DNA of 35,187 bases from Lachnospiraceae bacterium UBA1729 (GTDB taxonomy: Bacteria; Bacillota; Clostridia; Lachnospirales; Lachnospiraceae), in assembly GCA_002315945.1 (NCBI GenBank), contig DCIJ01000018.1, forward strand, positions 1 through 35,187, in the 5' to 3' direction. The position numbers and the translations under genes were made by a program. Of the stretch, positions 23,345-32,015 are shown piece by piece; position 1 is the first letter of the stretch, and each line of letters starts with the position of its first letter. Below the pieces are notes generated by a model. The model made no database searches. It was not told the DNA's origin and saw nothing but the letters and a program-made list of their open reading frames with translations.

Positions 23345-24529
23345 TTAGTTCTCGAAAATTTCCTCAAGGATTGCAATCATCTTATCGATATGCTCCTCCT
23401 CTATTATTAAGGAAGGAACAAAACGAATAATATCGCTTCCTGCATTAATAAGAATCAGACCCTTTTCATGAGCCTTTGCTATTATATCACTAACAGGCCC
23501 CTTACATACAAGTCCCTGCATGAGACCTTTTCCACGTCGCAGAGTGATATAATCATACTTTTCAACCAGTTCGTCAAGCTTTTTCTCAAAATAAGGAGTA
23601 ATTTTGTTGACGTGGTCTATTATATTATTTTCTTCAAACAGGTCAATCATTTTGCAAACAGCTGCGCAGGCAAATGGATTTCCGCCATAGGTTGTACCAT
23701 GATCTCCTGCAACCAGTGAGTTGTCTGCCACCTTCTGAGTCATTACAAAGGCACCTACAGGAACACCGCCTCCCAATGCCTTGGCGCAGGTCATAATGTC
23801 AGGTTTAACACCATACTGCTGCCATGCAAAGTAGCTGCCTGTACGTCCCATACCACACTGTATCTCATCAAGGATAAGTAAAATATCCTTTTCATCACAG
23901 ATTTTACGTACTTCCTGCATAAACTCTACCGTAGCAGGATAGATTCCGCCTTCGCCCTGAACAGTCTCAAACATAATGGCACAGGTCTTGTCATTGATTA
24001 ATGCCTTTACGCTGTCAATATCATTCATTTCAGCGAACTCAACATTGCCAATCATGGGACGAAAAGCTTCCCTGTATTTTGTATTGCCAGTTACAGACAG
24101 AGCACCCATTGTACGTCCGTGGAAGGAATGGTTCATGGCGATAATCTCGTGATCACACTTTCCATCCTTGTTGAACGCATACTTACGGGCAGCCTTAATT
24201 GCTCCCTCAACAGCTTCTGCACCTGAGTTGGTGAAGAATACCCTGTCCATTCCAGAGATTTCCTTGATTTTTTCAGCTGCATTTACAGCAGGCTCATTGT
24301 AATAATAGTTTGATGTATGCATGAGCTTGTCAATCTGTGCCTTTAATGCATCATCATAATCCTTGTAGTGATATCCCAGTGCAAATACAGCGATTCCTGA
24401 TACAAAATCCAGGTATTCCTTGCCATTTTTATCATAGAGATATACACCATTTCCTTTGTCCAGTACAATCTGGTAACGGTTATATGTATGCAGTAGTGCA
24501 GCTTCACCACGTTCGATAATATTTTTCAT
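23345..24529 (-). CDS. argD: Acetylornithine aminotransferase
   Basis: PLP enzyme (394 aa) of arginine biosynthesis that converts N-acetylglutamate semialdehyde to N-acetylornithine. Class-III aminotransferase motifs are present: NSGAEAVEGAIKAARK, the DEIQCGMGRTG block with the PLP-binding Asp, and AKALGGGVPVG with the catalytic Lys. AAGGAG precedes the ATG, which overlaps the argB stop by one base (TAATG). Length is standard. Neighbouring argB supports the arginine role over a general ornithine or GABA aminotransferase. Confidence 0.97.
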   Translation of the reverse strand: MKNIIERGEAALLHTYNRYQIVLDKGNGVYLYDKNGKEYLDFVSGIAVFALGYHYKDYDDALKAQIDKLMHTSNYYYNEPAVNAAEKIKEISGMDRVFFTNSGAEAVEGAIKAARKYAFNKDGKCDHEIIAMNHSFHGRTMGALSVTGNTKYREAFRPMIGNVEFAEMNDIDSVKALINDKTCAIMFETVQGEGGIYPATVEFMQEVRKICDEKDILLILDEIQCGMGRTGSYFAWQQYGVKPDIMTCAKALGGGVPVGAFVMTQKVADNSLVAGDHGTTYGGNPFACAAVCKMIDLFEENNIIDHVNKITPYFEKKLDELVEKYDYITLRRGKGLMQGLVCKGPVSDIIAKAHEKGLILINAGSDIIRFVPSLIIEEEHIDKMIAILEEIFEN

Positions 24530-25425
24530 TAGTTCTCCTTTTTCATCTGATTTTCCTGAACAATGGCTGTTCCAATACCCTTGTCAGTAAATATTTCAAG
24601 TAACAGACAGTGTAACAGACGTCCATCCAGAATATGAACATTATTTACACCACTCTTTACAGCATCTGTACAGTTATTAAGCTTAGGAAGCATTCCGCCT
24701 CCAATGATACCACTGTTAATCAGTTCATCTGCCTGACTGGCTGTAAGTCTGGAGATAAAAGTGCTCTTATCGTTGATGTCTCTATATAATCCCTCGATGT
24801 CCGTCAGAAAAACCAGCTTGTGAGCGCCAACAGCCTTGGCAACTGCGCAGGCAGCATCATCAGCATTAATATTGTAGGTATTGTATTCATCATCCAGACC
24901 TATTGGAGCCACGATTGGTAAGAAATCCTTCTCCAAAAGATCAAATAATATGCGGGGATTTACATCTGTAATCTCACCTACAAAGCCAATATCCTCCCCG
25001 TTGGATAATTTCTTCTGTACTGTGAGAAGTCCGCCATCCTTACCTGAGATTCCGATAGCATTAACTCCCAGCTCTTCAACCATGGTTACAAGTCTCTTGT
25101 TTACCTTGGATAATACCATCTCTGCTACTTCCATGGTTTCCTCATCCGTAACTCGAAGTCCATTTACAAATTTGGCCTCTTTTCCTATTTTATTAACCCA
25201 CTTGCTGATTTCCTTGCCACCACCATGTACAATAATGGGCTTAAATCCAACCAGCTTCAGAAGTGTTACATCCTTGATTACATTTTTCTGAAGTTCTTCA
25301 TCGCTCATGGCTGATCCGCCGTATTTTACAACGATGACCTTTCTGTTAAACTTCTGAATATAGGGTAATGCTTCTATAAGTACTTCTGCTTTTTTTGATA
25401 TTTCCTGTAATTCATTCTTTTCCAT
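24529..25425 (-). CDS. argB: Acetylglutamate kinase
   Basis: Second step of arginine biosynthesis, phosphorylating N-acetylglutamate; 298 aa. The amino-acid-kinase motifs VVKYGGSAM and IIVHGGGKEI are at the N-terminus, followed by NINADDAACAVA and the late IIGGGMLPKL block. GAGG before the ATG supports the start. In Clostridia this enzyme is often feedback-inhibited by arginine; that cannot be decided here. The downstream argD is coupled; upstream lies a GNAT gene instead of argJ. Confidence 0.97.
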   Translation of the reverse strand: MEKNELQEISKKAEVLIEALPYIQKFNRKVIVVKYGGSAMSDEELQKNVIKDVTLLKLVGFKPIIVHGGGKEISKWVNKIGKEAKFVNGLRVTDEETMEVAEMVLSKVNKRLVTMVEELGVNAIGISGKDGGLLTVQKKLSNGEDIGFVGEITDVNPRILFDLLEKDFLPIVAPIGLDDEYNTYNINADDAACAVAKAVGAHKLVFLTDIEGLYRDINDKSTFISRLTASQADELINSGIIGGGMLPKLNNCTDAVKSGVNNVHILDGRLLHCLLLEIFTDKGIGTAIVQENQMKKEN

Positions 25426-25456
25426 AATTTTTTCCTCTTCTATCTATTTTGCGAGA

Positions 25457-25918
25457 TTACTCATTAAACTTAACAATATTTTCTGTATTTAATACAAAGT
25501 CATAATAGTTTAAGTCCAGTCTCTGGGTCCATCCTATACGGTTCCAGAAGGCATTCCCGATATCATTTTTAGTAAATGCTATGAGACTGACCTTACTGAT
25601 TTTTTCTTTTTTAAGAGCTTCCATACAAAAGACAACCATCTTGGTTCCTATCTTCATGCGTCTGAATTTCGCATCCACACATACATGATACAGACAGCCT
25701 CTTCGGCCATCATGTCCCGACAGAATCGCACCAACGATTTGTCCCTCATATTCAGCAACAACACTTATGCCAGGATTTCTCTTAATAAATCGTTCAACTC
25801 CCTCCCTTGAATCATCAATGCTTCGGAGCGCAAAACCACTTATTTTACACCACAGGGCATATACCCCGTCGTAATCCTCTATTGTCATGGCCCTTATGAC
25901 CATTTTTTCTTCTTTCAT
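25457..25918 (-). CDS. GNAT-family acetyltransferase (YpeA-like)
   Basis: Acetyl-CoA dependent N-acetyltransferase of 153 aa from ATG 25918 (GAGG seven bases upstream). The longer frame to 26041 overlaps the PHP gene and is rejected. Family pattern: IRAMTIEDYDGVYALW at the start, VVAEYEGQIVGAILSGHDGRRG in the middle, then YHVCVDAKFRRMKIGTKMV with the CoA-binding loop, and NAFWNRIGW at the end. It resembles YpeA-type proteins. The location between the PHP gene and argB invites the idea that it supplies N-acetylglutamate for arginine synthesis, since argJ is not in the cluster. That is speculation; the acceptor could equally be an unrelated amine. Confidence 0.85.
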   Translation of the reverse strand: MKEEKMVIRAMTIEDYDGVYALWCKISGFALRSIDDSREGVERFIKRNPGISVVAEYEGQIVGAILSGHDGRRGCLYHVCVDAKFRRMKIGTKMVVFCMEALKKEKISKVSLIAFTKNDIGNAFWNRIGWTQRLDLNYYDFVLNTENIVKFNE

Positions 25919-25928
25919 AATATCCTCA

Positions 25929-26828
25929 CTAAGGCTGCTTACGACTTTTCCATCTTTCATACAGGTTTTCCCAGACAGAATCGTCCACATACAGATTGCC
26001 TTTTCCCACGCCCAAATCAATATCTGGTTTGTTGACACCATGGAAATCCGATCCTCCTGAAATTAACAGGTCAAATTCCCTGGCCAGTTTTTTGATATCT
26101 CTTTCGTCCGAAGATGTGTAGGTGGAGTATATAGCTTCTATTCCATCAAGTCCTGCTTCCTTCATACTGGAAACAAGGCATCTCAGCGTGTCCTTTCCCA
26201 ATCCATACAAAATGGGATGGGCCAGTATTGCCACTCCGCCCCCTGCGTGGATAAATCTCACCGCATCCTCAGGGGTAACCTTTTCCCTGGGTACAAAGCA
26301 TGGACAATGATCGCCAATATATCTCTCAAAAGCTTCCTTACGACTTTTTACATATCCATTTTCTTCCAGATATGCCGCATAATGAGCTCTGGTTATCATA
26401 GCCTCCGGATAGGCCTCCTGGAGCTTTTGATAGGTAATATCAACTTCGGCCTTTTCCTGAAGCAGTCTACACATCTTCTCATTTCGGACTACTCTGGAAT
26501 CAACAAAATCCTGCAGTCTGTCTGCAAAATCTCTTGCCTTATAATCTATAAACAATCCAACTACATGTACATCTCTCTCAGCAGTTCTGCCATGTTCATT
26601 GGAAATATCAGCATTATTGCTAATTCTGTAAGCTGTAGAAAACTCAATACCTGGTATTACATCCACACCAGTTTCACGTCCGCATTCCATTGCCTCATCC
26701 AGTCCATCAATGGAATCATGGTCTGTGATGGCAATATGCTTAATCCCCTTCTGTCCTGCCAGCATCACAAGCTCTGAAGGAGACAGACTTCCATCTGATT
26801 TATTTGTGTGTGTATGTAAATCAACCAT
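25929..26828 (-). CDS. PHP-domain phosphoesterase
   Basis: Metal-dependent phosphoesterase with a polymerase-and-histidinol-phosphatase (PHP) domain, 299 aa. Metal motifs: VDLHTHTNKSDGS at 2-14, ITDHDSIDG, PGIEFS, HYAAYL-type central His, AILAHP, and GGSDFHG near the C-terminus. Relatives such as TrpH/YciV hydrolyse 3',5'-bisphosphonucleosides or trim RNA 5' ends (family knowledge). It begins six bases after the flippase stop and ends 10 bases before the GNAT start, inside the argC-led unit. The substrate is not known from sequence. Confidence 0.9.
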   Translation of the reverse strand: MVDLHTHTNKSDGSLSPSELVMLAGQKGIKHIAITDHDSIDGLDEAMECGRETGVDVIPGIEFSTAYRISNNADISNEHGRTAERDVHVVGLFIDYKARDFADRLQDFVDSRVVRNEKMCRLLQEKAEVDITYQKLQEAYPEAMITRAHYAAYLEENGYVKSRKEAFERYIGDHCPCFVPREKVTPEDAVRFIHAGGGVAILAHPILYGLGKDTLRCLVSSMKEAGLDGIEAIYSTYTSSDERDIKKLAREFDLLISGGSDFHGVNKPDIDLGVGKGNLYVDDSVWENLYERWKSRKQP

Positions 26829-26834
26829 CTGTGC

Positions 26835-28448
26835 TTACTTCTTTTTTCTAAATAATAGTTTTGCTAATTTGTGTCCACCTGGTATAGCGTTAAGGTTTTC
26901 TTCCTTAATTCCCCCCATTGCTAACAATGATGCTTCATTAACAAAGAGTGCTATTGTCATAACAATTACCAGTGTGATTCTGTTGCTTCCTATATACTTT
27001 ATCAGTATTTCATATAATACCTTTGATTCCACACCTGTTATCAGCGCTGCTAGGGCAGGCAGGAAAAAGGTCTGATAATATTCCTGTCTGTATCCCAAAT
27101 GCTTTCTAATGGAAGCAGAATTAAGAACACACATCAGGAAGGAGTAGATTATCATTGAAATCGAAAGACTGTATACTCCAAAATTTGTTGTAAGTAGTAA
27201 TCCCACCAGGATCAAAGCCTGGATAATCAGAGCAATCACTGCATTTTTCAATGGCTCCCTAACCTTGCCTGTGGCCTGGAGTACACCATTGCTCACTGTT
27301 GACAGGGCATAGAACACTACTGTAATTCCTATGGTAGCCAATAGAATTGATGCTTCATTCAGTGATTCCTTCTGGGGGAACAAAAACTCTGTAATTGGTC
27401 TGGCCAAAAAGATGAATGCCACAGCCGAGGGAATGGCAACTCTCATTGTAACCCTGATTGCATTTTTGATTCTTGATTCCAGTCTGTCCTGCTCTTTTTT
27501 TGCATAAGCAGCTGAAATAACCGGGATCAGCGCGCTGGACATGCTGGCCGCCAGAGCAATGGGAATATTGGAAATAATAACAGGCTTTCCTGCAAATATT
27601 CCGTACTGGGTAACCACCTGAACCTGACTTATATTTTTTACATGCATCAGGATTCTTTGATATATATTCTGATTCAGGGGAGTGCACAGATTATATACAA
27701 AGGTACTCATAATTATGGGAGTTACGATTGTAAATATCTCCCTGTATATTTCTCTGTAGCCCTCTGCACTTTCATCCATGTCCTCAAGCTCCAGCTTTTT
27801 CATCTCTTTTCTGTTAGGGAAAAAGATACAAAGCATGAATATGAGGCCTGTTACAACTCCGACTCCGGTTCCTACTGCGCTTCCCGCAGCTCCCATCACT
27901 GCCCTGGTTGTACCGGTTGCTCCCTCTACCCATGAGATAAACAAATAAGCCGCTCCAATACTTACAGCTGCATTCAAAATCTGTTCGATTATCTGAGACA
28001 GGGAGGTAGGCACCATATTGCCCTGAGACTGAAAGTATCCTCTCAGGGTTCCCAACAATCCGGAAAAAAAGATTGTGGGGGCAAACACCCTCATTACAAT
28101 AACCGCATTATCTGGAACCAGTGCACTTGCAAAAGTAAATGCTAACAGTGCGCATATGCCACCTACAACAACTACATATATAATGGCACACCTGAAAACC
28201 CTCATGGCATTTTTATACTGCTTTAGGGCCAGCTTGCCAGAAATAATCTTGGACACTGCAGAAGGAATGGAGTAACTGGCAATCAGAAGAATAATTACAT
28301 ACATATTATAGGCACTGCTATAATATCCATTACCCTCATCCCCTATTACTGCCGTCAGAGGACTTCTGTATAAAAATCCAATTATTCTGCATATTATCCC
28401 AGCCGCTGCCAATATGCCGGCCTGGGCAACAAAATTCTTTTTATTCAT
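26835..28448 (-). CDS. MurJ/SpoVB-type polysaccharide or lipid II flippase
   Basis: Polytopic membrane protein (537 aa) of the MOP exporter superfamily, with about 14 predicted helices. The N-terminus GILAAAGIICRIIGFLYRSPL followed by GDEGNGYYSSAYNMY is typical of the MurJ/SpoVB/YtgP group in Clostridia (the two stretches are adjacent). Members flip lipid II or related undecaprenyl-linked sugars across the membrane. AGGA before the ATG marks the start. It begins seven bases after the argC stop. It could be the main lipid II flippase or a sporulation-specific one; this cannot be told from one sequence. Confidence 0.88.
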   Translation of the reverse strand: MNKKNFVAQAGILAAAGIICRIIGFLYRSPLTAVIGDEGNGYYSSAYNMYVIILLIASYSIPSAVSKIISGKLALKQYKNAMRVFRCAIIYVVVVGGICALLAFTFASALVPDNAVIVMRVFAPTIFFSGLLGTLRGYFQSQGNMVPTSLSQIIEQILNAAVSIGAAYLFISWVEGATGTTRAVMGAAGSAVGTGVGVVTGLIFMLCIFFPNRKEMKKLELEDMDESAEGYREIYREIFTIVTPIIMSTFVYNLCTPLNQNIYQRILMHVKNISQVQVVTQYGIFAGKPVIISNIPIALAASMSSALIPVISAAYAKKEQDRLESRIKNAIRVTMRVAIPSAVAFIFLARPITEFLFPQKESLNEASILLATIGITVVFYALSTVSNGVLQATGKVREPLKNAVIALIIQALILVGLLLTTNFGVYSLSISMIIYSFLMCVLNSASIRKHLGYRQEYYQTFFLPALAALITGVESKVLYEILIKYIGSNRITLVIVMTIALFVNEASLLAMGGIKEENLNAIPGGHKLAKLLFRKKK

Positions 28449-28455
28449 ATATTTC

Positions 28456-29511
28456 CTATGGGAATACAGGCATCAGTTTGAGACCCGCTGTCTCTTCCAG
28501 ACCAAACATGATATTCATGTTCTGAACGGCCTGACCCGCTGCTCCCTTAACCAAATTATCCAGGGCGCCCATCATAATGATTCGTCCTGTTCTCTCATCA
28601 ATTTTAAAACCTATATCTACAAAATTGCTTCCCTCAACCCATCTGGTCTCAGGGCACTGATTTGCACCTAATACTCTGATAAAAAATTCATCTGCATAAT
28701 ATTTGTCGTATGCAGCCTTGATCTCTTCATTAGTAGGAAGACTTCCATCAGCCTTCTTTACTAAAGAAGCATATTCTGTAGCCAGAATTCCTCTGTTCAT
28801 AGGAGTCAGATGAGGAGTAAAGTTAATCACTACCGGCTCACCTGCTGCATAGCCCAGCTGCTCCTCTATTTCAGGTGTATGTCTGTGGCTTGCCACTCCG
28901 TATGCCTTGATGCTTTCATTTACTTCGCAGTAAAGATTTGCCACCTTGGCACCTCTGCCTGCTCCACTGACACCACTCTTTGCATCCACAATGAGAGTTG
29001 CCGGATCAATAAGTCTTTCCTTAACAAGTGGATAGGCTGTCAGGATTGAACAGGTTGTATAGCAGCCAGGATTTGCAAGCAGTCTTGTGCTCTTAATATC
29101 CTCTCTGTTTACTTCACACAGACCATATACTGCTTTTTTTATTAATTCTGGCGACTTGTGCTCAATTCCATACCATTTTTCATATACTTCTACATCTTTG
29201 ATTCTGTAATCAGCTGACAGGTCTACAATCTTAACCTTGCCAAGTATCTCCTCATTGAGGATTCCTCCCAGATAGCCCTGGGGAGTAGCTGTGAATATAA
29301 CATCAGCCTCATCAGCCAATGCTTCAAAGTCATCATCCTTGCATACATTTTCTACTATTTTGAAAAAGTTCTTATATATATCAGAGAATTTCTGATCTAC
29401 ATATGATCTGGAGCCATACCATACTATCTCTGCCTCTGGGTGATTCATAAGAATCCTGACCAGCTCTGCTCCTGCATATCCTGTAGCACCAATAATTCCT
29501 ACCTTAATCAT
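28456..29511 (-). CDS. argC: N-acetyl-gamma-glutamyl-phosphate reductase
   Basis: Third enzyme of arginine biosynthesis, reducing N-acetylglutamyl phosphate with NADPH; 351 aa. The start at 29511 has AGGAG nine bases upstream; the frame to 29571 is leader. Motifs: GATGYAGAELVRIL (nucleotide loop), TATPQGY, LANPGCYTTC with catalytic Cys150, and DAKSGVSGAGRG. It heads a unit of nine tightly spaced genes (argC, flippase, PHP, GNAT, argB, argD, binding protein, ABC-F, HAD). A good sigma-A promoter and an ArgR-like palindrome lie upstream, so arginine repression is likely. Confidence 0.97.
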   Translation of the reverse strand: MIKVGIIGATGYAGAELVRILMNHPEAEIVWYGSRSYVDQKFSDIYKNFFKIVENVCKDDDFEALADEADVIFTATPQGYLGGILNEEILGKVKIVDLSADYRIKDVEVYEKWYGIEHKSPELIKKAVYGLCEVNREDIKSTRLLANPGCYTTCSILTAYPLVKERLIDPATLIVDAKSGVSGAGRGAKVANLYCEVNESIKAYGVASHRHTPEIEEQLGYAAGEPVVINFTPHLTPMNRGILATEYASLVKKADGSLPTNEEIKAAYDKYYADEFFIRVLGANQCPETRWVEGSNFVDIGFKIDERTGRIIMMGALDNLVKGAAGQAVQNMNIMFGLEETAGLKLMPVFP

Positions 29512-29577
29512 AATTGCATCTCCTAATCTAAATTGAACGTTGTCTTTGCTTTGGCGCTTTTTGTCACCCATTCAGTC

Positions 29578-29591
29578 TGCATATTTATGCA
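29578..29591. promoter_or_regulatory. ArgR/AhrC box candidate in the argC leader
   Basis: Perfect palindrome TGCATATTTATGCA. On the minus strand it is TGCATAAATATGCA, matching 12 of 14 positions of the Bacillus AhrC-type core TGAATAAAAATGCA (from memory of the consensus). It lies about 45 bases downstream of the predicted argC transcription start, a position suited to repression. Confidence 0.6.
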
Positions 29592-29640
29592 TCAACATGG
29601 AATACTTTGAAATTAAAAAAAGTGCCCCGACAGCTTTCAT

Positions 29641-29669
29641 AGTATAGAACATTATGTTTTTGGTGTCAA
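29641..29669 (-). promoter_or_regulatory. Sigma-A promoter of argC
   Basis: Minus strand: consensus TTGACA (29664-29669), 17-base spacer, TATACT (29641-29646). It gives a leader of roughly 120 bases before argC. The divergent region 29512-29848 (337 bases without a gene) holds this promoter, the argG promoter and ArgR-like boxes; no T-box or riboswitch was recognised. Confidence 0.88.
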
Positions 29670-29678
29670 CCGTATAAT

Positions 29679-29728
29679 TATTCATTATTTTTGCATATTA
29701 TTCATATTTTTCTCATTTTTATGCATTT
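29679..29728. promoter_or_regulatory. Cluster of ArgR-like half sites between argC and argG promoters
   Basis: An AT-rich stretch with repeated TTCAT and TGCAT motifs (29681, 29692, 29701, 29722). The minus-strand segment TGCATAAAAATGAG (29712-29725) matches 11 of 14 positions of the AhrC-type core. It sits just upstream of the argG -35 and upstream of the argC -35, so it could control both genes. Individual box borders are uncertain. Confidence 0.5.
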
Positions 29729-29734
29729 TAGGGG

Positions 29735-29763
29735 TTGCTTTATGAATCGAATTGGTATATAGT
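29735..29763 (+). promoter_or_regulatory. Sigma-A promoter of argG
   Basis: Plus strand: TTGCTT (29735-29740), 17-base spacer, TATAGT (29758-29763), giving a leader of about 80 bases. The spacer contains TGAATCGAATT, which itself resembles an ArgR half-site pair. Confidence 0.75.
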
Positions 29764-29848
29764 ATCCATCAGTGAAGACGAGCAGTATCATTTTGCTTAT
29801 CTTACAGATTAATTAGAACATATTTTTTTAATAAAGAGGAGAAACATC

Positions 29849-31072
29849 ATGAAGGAAAAAGTAATTCTTGCTTATTCAGGTGGTCTTGATACAACAGCTA
29901 TCATTCCCTGGTTAAAAGAAAATTTTGATTACGAAGTAGTATGTGTCTGCATCGACTGTGGACAGGGCGAAGAGCTGGATGGTCTTGAGGAGAGAGCAAT
30001 CAGCTGTGGCGCAGCAAAGCTTTATATAGAAGATGTAACAGATGAATTCTGTGATGAATATGTGGTTCCCTGCGTACAGGGTCACTCAGTATATGAGAAC
30101 AAGTATCTCTTAGGTACTTCCATGGCACGTCCTGTTATTGCTAAGCGTCTTGTTCAGATTGCCAGAAAAGAAGGTGCAACAGCTATCTGTCATGGTGCTA
30201 CCGGTAAGGGTAATGACCAGATTCGTTTTGAATTAGGTATCAAGGCTCTCGCTCCTGATCTTAAGATTATTGCAGCATGGAGAAACGAAAAGTGGACTCT
30301 TGATTCTCGTGAAAGCGAAATCGAATACTGCAAGCAGCATGGAATCGATCTTCCTTTTGATGCTTCACATTCATACAGCCGTGACCGTAACCTGTGGCAT
30401 ATCTCTCACGAAGGACTTGAGCTGGAAGATCCTGCCAACGAGCCTAACTTCGAGCACCTCCTTGTATTAGGAACAACTCCTCAGAATGCTCCTGAAGAGG
30501 GTGAATATGTAACCATGACCTTTGAAAAAGGTATCCCTACTTCAGTAAATGGCAAGAAGATGAAGGTTTCTGATATCATCCGCGAGCTTAATGCACTGGG
30601 TGGCAAGCATGGTGTTGGTATTGTTGATATCGTTGAAAACCGTGTTGTTGGTATGAAGAGCCGTGGTGTGTATGAGACTCCTGGTGGAACAATTCTTTAC
30701 GAAGCACATCAGCAGTTAGAGGAGCTCATCCTTGATCGTGATACATATCGTACAAAATGTGAGATGGGCAATCTCCTTGCTCAGATTGTATATGAAGGAA
30801 AGTGGTTCACACCTCTTCGTAAGGCTGTAGTAGCTTTCATCCAGTCTACACAGGAATATGTAACTGGCGAAGTTAAGTTCAAGCTCTACAAGGGCAACAT
30901 CATTAAGGCTGGTACTACATCACCCTACACACTTTACAATGAAAGCATCGCAAGCTTCACAACTGGTGACCTGTATGATCACCATGATGCAGAAGGTTTC
31001 ATCAACCTGTTTGGTCTTTCAAGCAAGGTTCGCGCTATGAAACTTACCGAAGCTGGTATGCCTCTTGAATAA
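29849..31072 (+). CDS. argG: Argininosuccinate synthase
   Basis: Joins citrulline and aspartate with ATP in arginine biosynthesis; 407 aa, standard length. The PP-loop motif AYSGGLDTTAIIPWL is at about 8-22. Other hallmarks are ICHGATGKGNDQIRFE, the SRESEIEYCKQHGI-type block, and YETPGGTIL. GAGGAG eight bases before ATG gives the start. It is the only plus-strand gene, divergent from argC, with its own promoter and terminator; argH does not follow. CGT and CTT codons look commoner than in neighbouring genes, compatible with higher expression or a separate origin (visual impression only). Confidence 0.98.
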   Translation: MKEKVILAYSGGLDTTAIIPWLKENFDYEVVCVCIDCGQGEELDGLEERAISCGAAKLYIEDVTDEFCDEYVVPCVQGHSVYENKYLLGTSMARPVIAKRLVQIARKEGATAICHGATGKGNDQIRFELGIKALAPDLKIIAAWRNEKWTLDSRESEIEYCKQHGIDLPFDASHSYSRDRNLWHISHEGLELEDPANEPNFEHLLVLGTTPQNAPEEGEYVTMTFEKGIPTSVNGKKMKVSDIIRELNALGGKHGVGIVDIVENRVVGMKSRGVYETPGGTILYEAHQQLEELILDRDTYRTKCEMGNLLAQIVYEGKWFTPLRKAVVAFIQSTQEYVTGEVKFKLYKGNIIKAGTTSPYTLYNESIASFTTGDLYDHHDAEGFINLFGLSSKVRAMKLTEAGMPLE

Positions 31073-31091
31073 ATCAGTATAATTAACATAC

Positions 31092-31121
31092 AAAGACCTG
31101 CAGAAAAACCTGCAGGTCTTT
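31092..31121. terminator. Bidirectional terminator between argG and degV
   Basis: A perfect 12-bp stem AAAGACCTGCAG/CTGCAGGTCTTT with a 6-base loop AAAAAC. On the plus strand TTTATTATTT follows, closing argG; on the minus strand the symmetric arm ends in TTT and could also stop degV transcripts. Confidence 0.9.
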
Positions 31122-31149
31122 ATTATTTCGATAAGTATTTTTTTATTAA

Positions 31150-32001
31150 TCAGGTCATGGCTGTAAGTATAATACCACCATCATTGGCATACATTGAACT
31201 GATGCCAGCCGTATCCAGAATCTGAATATTCAAATCCGGTAGTCTGTCCAGAATTGCTTTTCTAACACTTTCAGCTCTTTCAAGGCAGTTACAGTGACTA
31301 ATCATGATACTCTTCTCAGTTCTATCTACAACCTTTTCCAAATCGGCCATCATATAGTCAACCATCTTGGCCAGGGCCTTTCTGGTTCCGATACCCTGTC
31401 CCATCTGAATAATTGTTCCCTCAATAGCCGACATAACAGGCTTGATTCTAAGTGTGCTGGCAACCATGGCCTTAACCTTGGACATACGGCCATTTTTTCT
31501 CAGGGTCTCCAGATTGTCCAATACAAAGTAGGTCTTCATATGATCTCTGTGATCATTAACACTCTCAACCACCTGCTCAAAATCTTTTCCTGCCTCTTCA
31601 AGTTCCATAACCTTAAGTGCCAGCTGGGTCAGACCTACGCTTGCACTCTGAGAATCAATAATGGCAATCTTCTTACCAGGATTCTTTTCCAGAGCCATTT
31701 CACTACCTACCACTGCAGAATTATAACTTCCGCTTAAGTGGCTTGAAAGTGTAATAATATATATGTGATCAGCCTCTGTCTCACAGGCCTGTGCAAAGCT
31801 TGCCGGTGAAGGGCAGGCAGAGTGTGGACACTGCTCGCAGGCAGCTACCTTCTCCAGAAATACCTTCTGGTCAAAAGTATCGTCATCCATCACTTCATAA
31901 TCACCAACAGTAAGCACCAGAGCTATTCTCTCAAAGCGTTTGTCATCCTTAAGATTCTCTGGCAGCTCACCGCAACTATCCATAATAATTTTGTAACTCA
32001 T
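31150..32001 (-). CDS. DegV-family fatty-acid-binding protein
   Basis: DegV/FakB-type protein, 283 aa. FakB proteins present fatty acids to the kinase FakA for phospholipid synthesis (family knowledge); no FakA gene is visible here. The N-terminal MSYKIIMDSCGELPENL and the ligand-binding SSHLSGSYNSA (86-96) are typical, as are the later RKNGRMSK and SHCNCLERAE blocks. Residues 55-63 carry clustered cysteines (CEQCPHSAC) where many DegV proteins have a TSQPSP-like loop. It has its own promoter and an inverted repeat close to the transcription start. Lipid specificity cannot be read. Confidence 0.93.
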   Translation of the reverse strand: MSYKIIMDSCGELPENLKDDKRFERIALVLTVGDYEVMDDDTFDQKVFLEKVAACEQCPHSACPSPASFAQACETEADHIYIITLSSHLSGSYNSAVVGSEMALEKNPGKKIAIIDSQSASVGLTQLALKVMELEEAGKDFEQVVESVNDHRDHMKTYFVLDNLETLRKNGRMSKVKAMVASTLRIKPVMSAIEGTIIQMGQGIGTRKALAKMVDYMMADLEKVVDRTEKSIMISHCNCLERAESVRKAILDRLPDLNIQILDTAGISSMYANDGGIILTAMT

Positions 32002-32015
32002 AATCCATTTCCTCT

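Noticed and set aside
25919..26041. In-frame 5' extension of the GNAT gene into the PHP gene
   Set aside because: It overlaps conserved PHP coding sequence; GAGG before ATG 25918 is the better start.
27355..27687. Minus-strand 110-codon frame inside the flippase
   Set aside because: Off-frame translation of the flippase coding sequence, no support.
29572..29592. Six-codon mini-ORF in the argC leader as an attenuator peptide
   Set aside because: It has no Arg codons and no Shine-Dalgarno; the ATG is simply part of the ArgR-like palindrome.
29512..29634. T-box or riboswitch in the argC leader
   Set aside because: No T-box core or known aptamer pattern was seen in the roughly 120-base leader.
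31294..31737. Plus-strand 147-codon frame opposite degV
   Set aside because: Antisense shadow of a conserved gene with no recognisable motif.
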